From Clostridiaceae bacterium (GTDB taxonomy: Bacteria > Bacillota > Clostridia > Oscillospirales > Butyricicoccaceae): a stretch of 64,000 nucleotides of DNA. The notes beneath the pieces were generated by a model, which was given only the letters and a program-made list of their open reading frames with translations, searched no databases and had not been told where the DNA came from. Below, in pieces: positions 62,180 through 64,000 of the stretch (positions are counted from its first letter, which is position 1; each line of letters starts with the position of its first letter). The position numbers and the translations under genes were made by a program. The stretch is from NCBI GenBank assembly GCA_009911355.1, contig QXXE01000019.1, positions 1-64,000 on the forward strand, given 5' to 3'.

Positions 62180-63523
62180 TCACGTCTGATGACTAAAAAT
62201 TTCCTTTGCTCTTTTCAAAAGAACATCTTTTTCATTTGCCATTGTTTCGTTCATAACTTCCTCAAGAAGTTCATTAAGAATAGAGCCTAAGATTTTTCCA
62301 GCAGGAATACCAATATCCATCAAGTCATGCCCATTCACAGCCAAATCTTTGAGCATAAAACAATCCTTTTGTGCTTCTATCTCATCGACCAGTGCAATGA
62401 TTTTTCCAGTAGAGAATTGTTGCTCTCCACGAACGCTCATCTGCGCTGATTTATCAGCCTCTTTTACATATATAAGACGCATAAACTGCTCTTTACCAAA
62501 CTTATTCAAGCAACGGCGAATTACAGGCTTTCGTGGCTCAATCGTCCTGTCGTGTGCCTCTACAAGCTGTGTAACTACTTCAACAGTTCTATTATCAAAC
62601 TTGAGATTTCGTAAAGACTTTTCTGCAATATCTTTACTGGCTGCTGCGTGTCCGTAAAAGTGTCCTACTCCATCATCCACAGAAAAGCATTTGGGTTTTC
62701 CAAGATCATGATACAGCAATGCAAGACGAATATATAAATCTTTTGGAGAGTTTGCAATCGCTGTGATTGTGTGACCCCAAACATCTAAATAATGATGTTG
62801 ATTATATTGCCAAAAGTTTACAGTTGGAGTAATTTCAGGTATCCAAACTGCCAGAATTTCATAACAAGAACGGAGAGGAAGAATACAGTTATCACCCATC
62901 AAAATTTCAGATAGTTCTTTTGCGACTCTTTCTGCTGATACTTCCCGCAGAAGTCCTTTATTCTTCAACATGGCCTTTTCTGTTTTATCATCAACAACAA
63001 ATCCAAATCTGGATACAAAACGTAATGCCCGGAGTATTCGTAAAGCATCCTCTTGAAATCGCTCATCGGGATTTCCTACACATCGAAGAATACCATTTTT
63101 CAAATCGCTTTCACCATCAAACAGATCAACTATATTACCACCAACATCCGCTGCCATAGCATTAACTGTGAAATCACGGCGGCTTAAATCTTCAGCAAGA
63201 TTTCCAACAAATTCTACACTGTCAGGATGACGGTGATCGGAATAATCTCCATCTTTCCGATAGGTAGTAATTTCATATGCCTCCTTATCAAGCATAACCG
63301 TAAGTGTTCCATGCTGAAGGCCAGTGTCTATGACGTGCATATTCCTGAAAACATCGTGCATCTGTTCAGGGAAGGCGTTCGTGCATATATCCCAATCATG
63401 CGGATCACGATTAAGCAGAAAGTCACGAACACAACCACCTACCACATAGGCTTCATATCCAGCATCCAGCAGGATTTTCATAAGCTGCTTTGGAGCATTT
63501 GGAATATTGATTATTTTTCTCAC
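62180..63523 (-). CDS. cca: CCA-adding tRNA nucleotidyltransferase with HD domain
   Basis: Adds or repairs the 3' CCA end of tRNAs. A 447-residue class II enzyme: VVGGCVRDFLL then HDWDICT with the catalytic Asp pair near 43-45, RRDFTVNAMA, RFQEDALRILRALRF, and a C-terminal HD domain (YHDLGKPKCF and GHAAASKD). GTG start at 63523 follows AGAGGT; the long open frame above it is not homologous. Phages rarely carry a full CCA enzyme; it is part of the tRNA-maintenance set here. Confidence 0.93.
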   Translation of the reverse strand: MRKIINIPNAPKQLMKILLDAGYEAYVVGGCVRDFLLNRDPHDWDICTNAFPEQMHDVFRNMHVIDTGLQHGTLTVMLDKEAYEITTYRKDGDYSDHRHPDSVEFVGNLAEDLSRRDFTVNAMAADVGGNIVDLFDGESDLKNGILRCVGNPDERFQEDALRILRALRFVSRFGFVVDDKTEKAMLKNKGLLREVSAERVAKELSEILMGDNCILPLRSCYEILAVWIPEITPTVNFWQYNQHHYLDVWGHTITAIANSPKDLYIRLALLYHDLGKPKCFSVDDGVGHFYGHAAASKDIAEKSLRNLKFDNRTVEVVTQLVEAHDRTIEPRKPVIRRCLNKFGKEQFMRLIYVKEADKSAQMSVRGEQQFSTGKIIALVDEIEAQKDCFMLKDLAVNGHDLMDIGIPAGKILGSILNELLEEVMNETMANEKDVLLKRAKEIFSHQT

Positions 63524-63533
63524 ATTTATACCT

Positions 63534-63935
63534 CTAATTTTCTTTTCCAATAATTCTAATTTCAACTCCAACATTATCGAGATTTGAACACAATATAAGT
63601 ATAGTTCCAACAGGAAGCTCAATATGCTTTTTTGCATGACGAATTGCAGCTTTAACACTAAAAGTATTTTTACTACAATGACTTGAACAACCAAGACTAT
63701 TTTCGCCAAATAAGCCAAGTTTAACAGCATCGCTCCAACTATACCATTTATTTTCAGAATCAAACCACCACCGTACTCCATCTACATTATTTGAAATTGT
63801 AAGATGAGTATATACAGGCCACCGATGCAAATTATATTTATTTTTATAATAGCCATGGATAACATTTTTGAAACTGCTACAATTATATCTATGTCCTCTT
63901 TGATTGAAATATCTAACCTTAACTTTATTTTTCAT
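63534..63935 (-). CDS. hypothetical phage protein, 133 aa
   Basis: ATG at 63935 with TGGAG upstream. Basic and aromatic-rich (VRYFNQRGHRYNC, RWWFDSENKWYSW). No family recognised. Confidence 0.55.
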   Translation of the reverse strand: MKNKVKVRYFNQRGHRYNCSSFKNVIHGYYKNKYNLHRWPVYTHLTISNNVDGVRWWFDSENKWYSWSDAVKLGLFGENSLGCSSHCSKNTFSVKAAIRHAKKHIELPVGTILILCSNLDNVGVEIRIIGKEN

Positions 63936-63951
63936 TTTTTGCTCCAATCAT

Positions 63952-63969
63952 TTTGCATTTGTGGTTATT
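63952..63969 (-). promoter_or_regulatory. dispersed 18-bp element, site 15 (variant)
   Basis: AATAACCACAAATGCAAA, 16 nt before the ATG at 63935. The same ATGCAAA ending as site 10. Confidence 0.7.
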
Positions 63970-64000
63970 TGTTGCTATTAAAATACTTCGATAAAAAATT

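Noticed and set aside
62180-63781. N-terminal extension of the CCA enzyme to 533 aa
   Set aside because: The extra 86 residues overlap the upstream gene in another frame and have no homology; GTG at 63523 with AGAGGT gives the standard N-terminus.

Overview
The window joins two very different pieces of DNA. Positions 1 to about 14,300 are GC-rich bacterial chromosome. The gene content (a CarD/CdnL-type RNA polymerase-binding regulator, an M23/M50 membrane pair laid out like spoIVFA-spoIVFB, an ECF sigma factor with a DUF4179-type partner, a TPP-riboswitch thiamine salvage operon, ispD-ispF) points to an anaerobic Clostridia host, probably Oscillospiraceae/Ruminococcaceae-like; that placement is an inference. 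Its intergenic gaps carry a family of GC-rich palindromic repeats in both orientations, including a three-copy 66-bp tandem array.

From about 14,400 to the right edge the DNA is AT-rich, and nearly every gene lies on the minus strand. This is the left part of an integrated temperate phage. It starts with a Tn916-type integrase and excisionase, then nucleotide metabolism (dUTPase, FolD, NTPase, NrdG/NrdD, 5'-nucleotidase, dNMP kinase, ThyX), replication and repair (DNA ligase, ERCC4-type nuclease, DnaE polymerase, PD-(D/E)XK nuclease, primase, DnaB-like helicase, RecA-like ATPase, SSB-like protein), a sigma factor, LemA, DNA-modification-type genes (C5 methyltransferase, two PP-loop PAPS-reductase-like proteins, a truncated N4/N6 methylase), a divergent XRE/ImmA immunity region at 53 kb, tRNA genes, and tRNA-maintenance enzymes (Thg1-like 3'-5' polymerase, CCA-adding enzyme, a polynucleotide kinase remnant). 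No capsid, tail, terminase or lysis genes are visible, so they must lie beyond the right edge; the right attachment site is also outside.

The most striking element is a structured RNA of about 500 nt (minus strand, about 50,125 to 49,610). It carries a near-exact copy of the GTPase-associated centre (L11/thiostrepton-binding site) of 23S rRNA: the conserved loops, including the equivalents of A1067 and A1095, are kept. Helix 42 is rebuilt with compensatory base changes, about 134 nt are inserted in helix 44, and a 30-position helix closes the domain. A 14-bp upstream hairpin competes with that helix, which ends at the ribosome-binding site of the next gene.

A second system is a dispersed, directional 18-bp element (consensus on the coding strand NATAACMANARATRCAAN) found 15 times between 18 kb and the right edge, usually 13-22 nt before a start codon, and in three cases forming the exact 17-bp spacer of a TTGACA/TATAAT promoter. 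Two copies flank the promoter of an integrase-fold protein at 51-52 kb that resembles the SPbeta master repressor YopR/MrpR. This suggests a repressor-plus-stoperator immunity network on top of the XRE/ImmA switch.

Other oddities: G7-8 tracts in or before five genes (one puts a PP-loop gene out of frame), a frameshift in dnaE, apparent ATA/ATC start codons for xis and primase, a deletion junction joining a polynucleotide kinase 5' end to a methylase 3' end, two tRNA genes with damaged anticodon arms, and a Lar-like zinc ribbon with TGA at a cysteine position.
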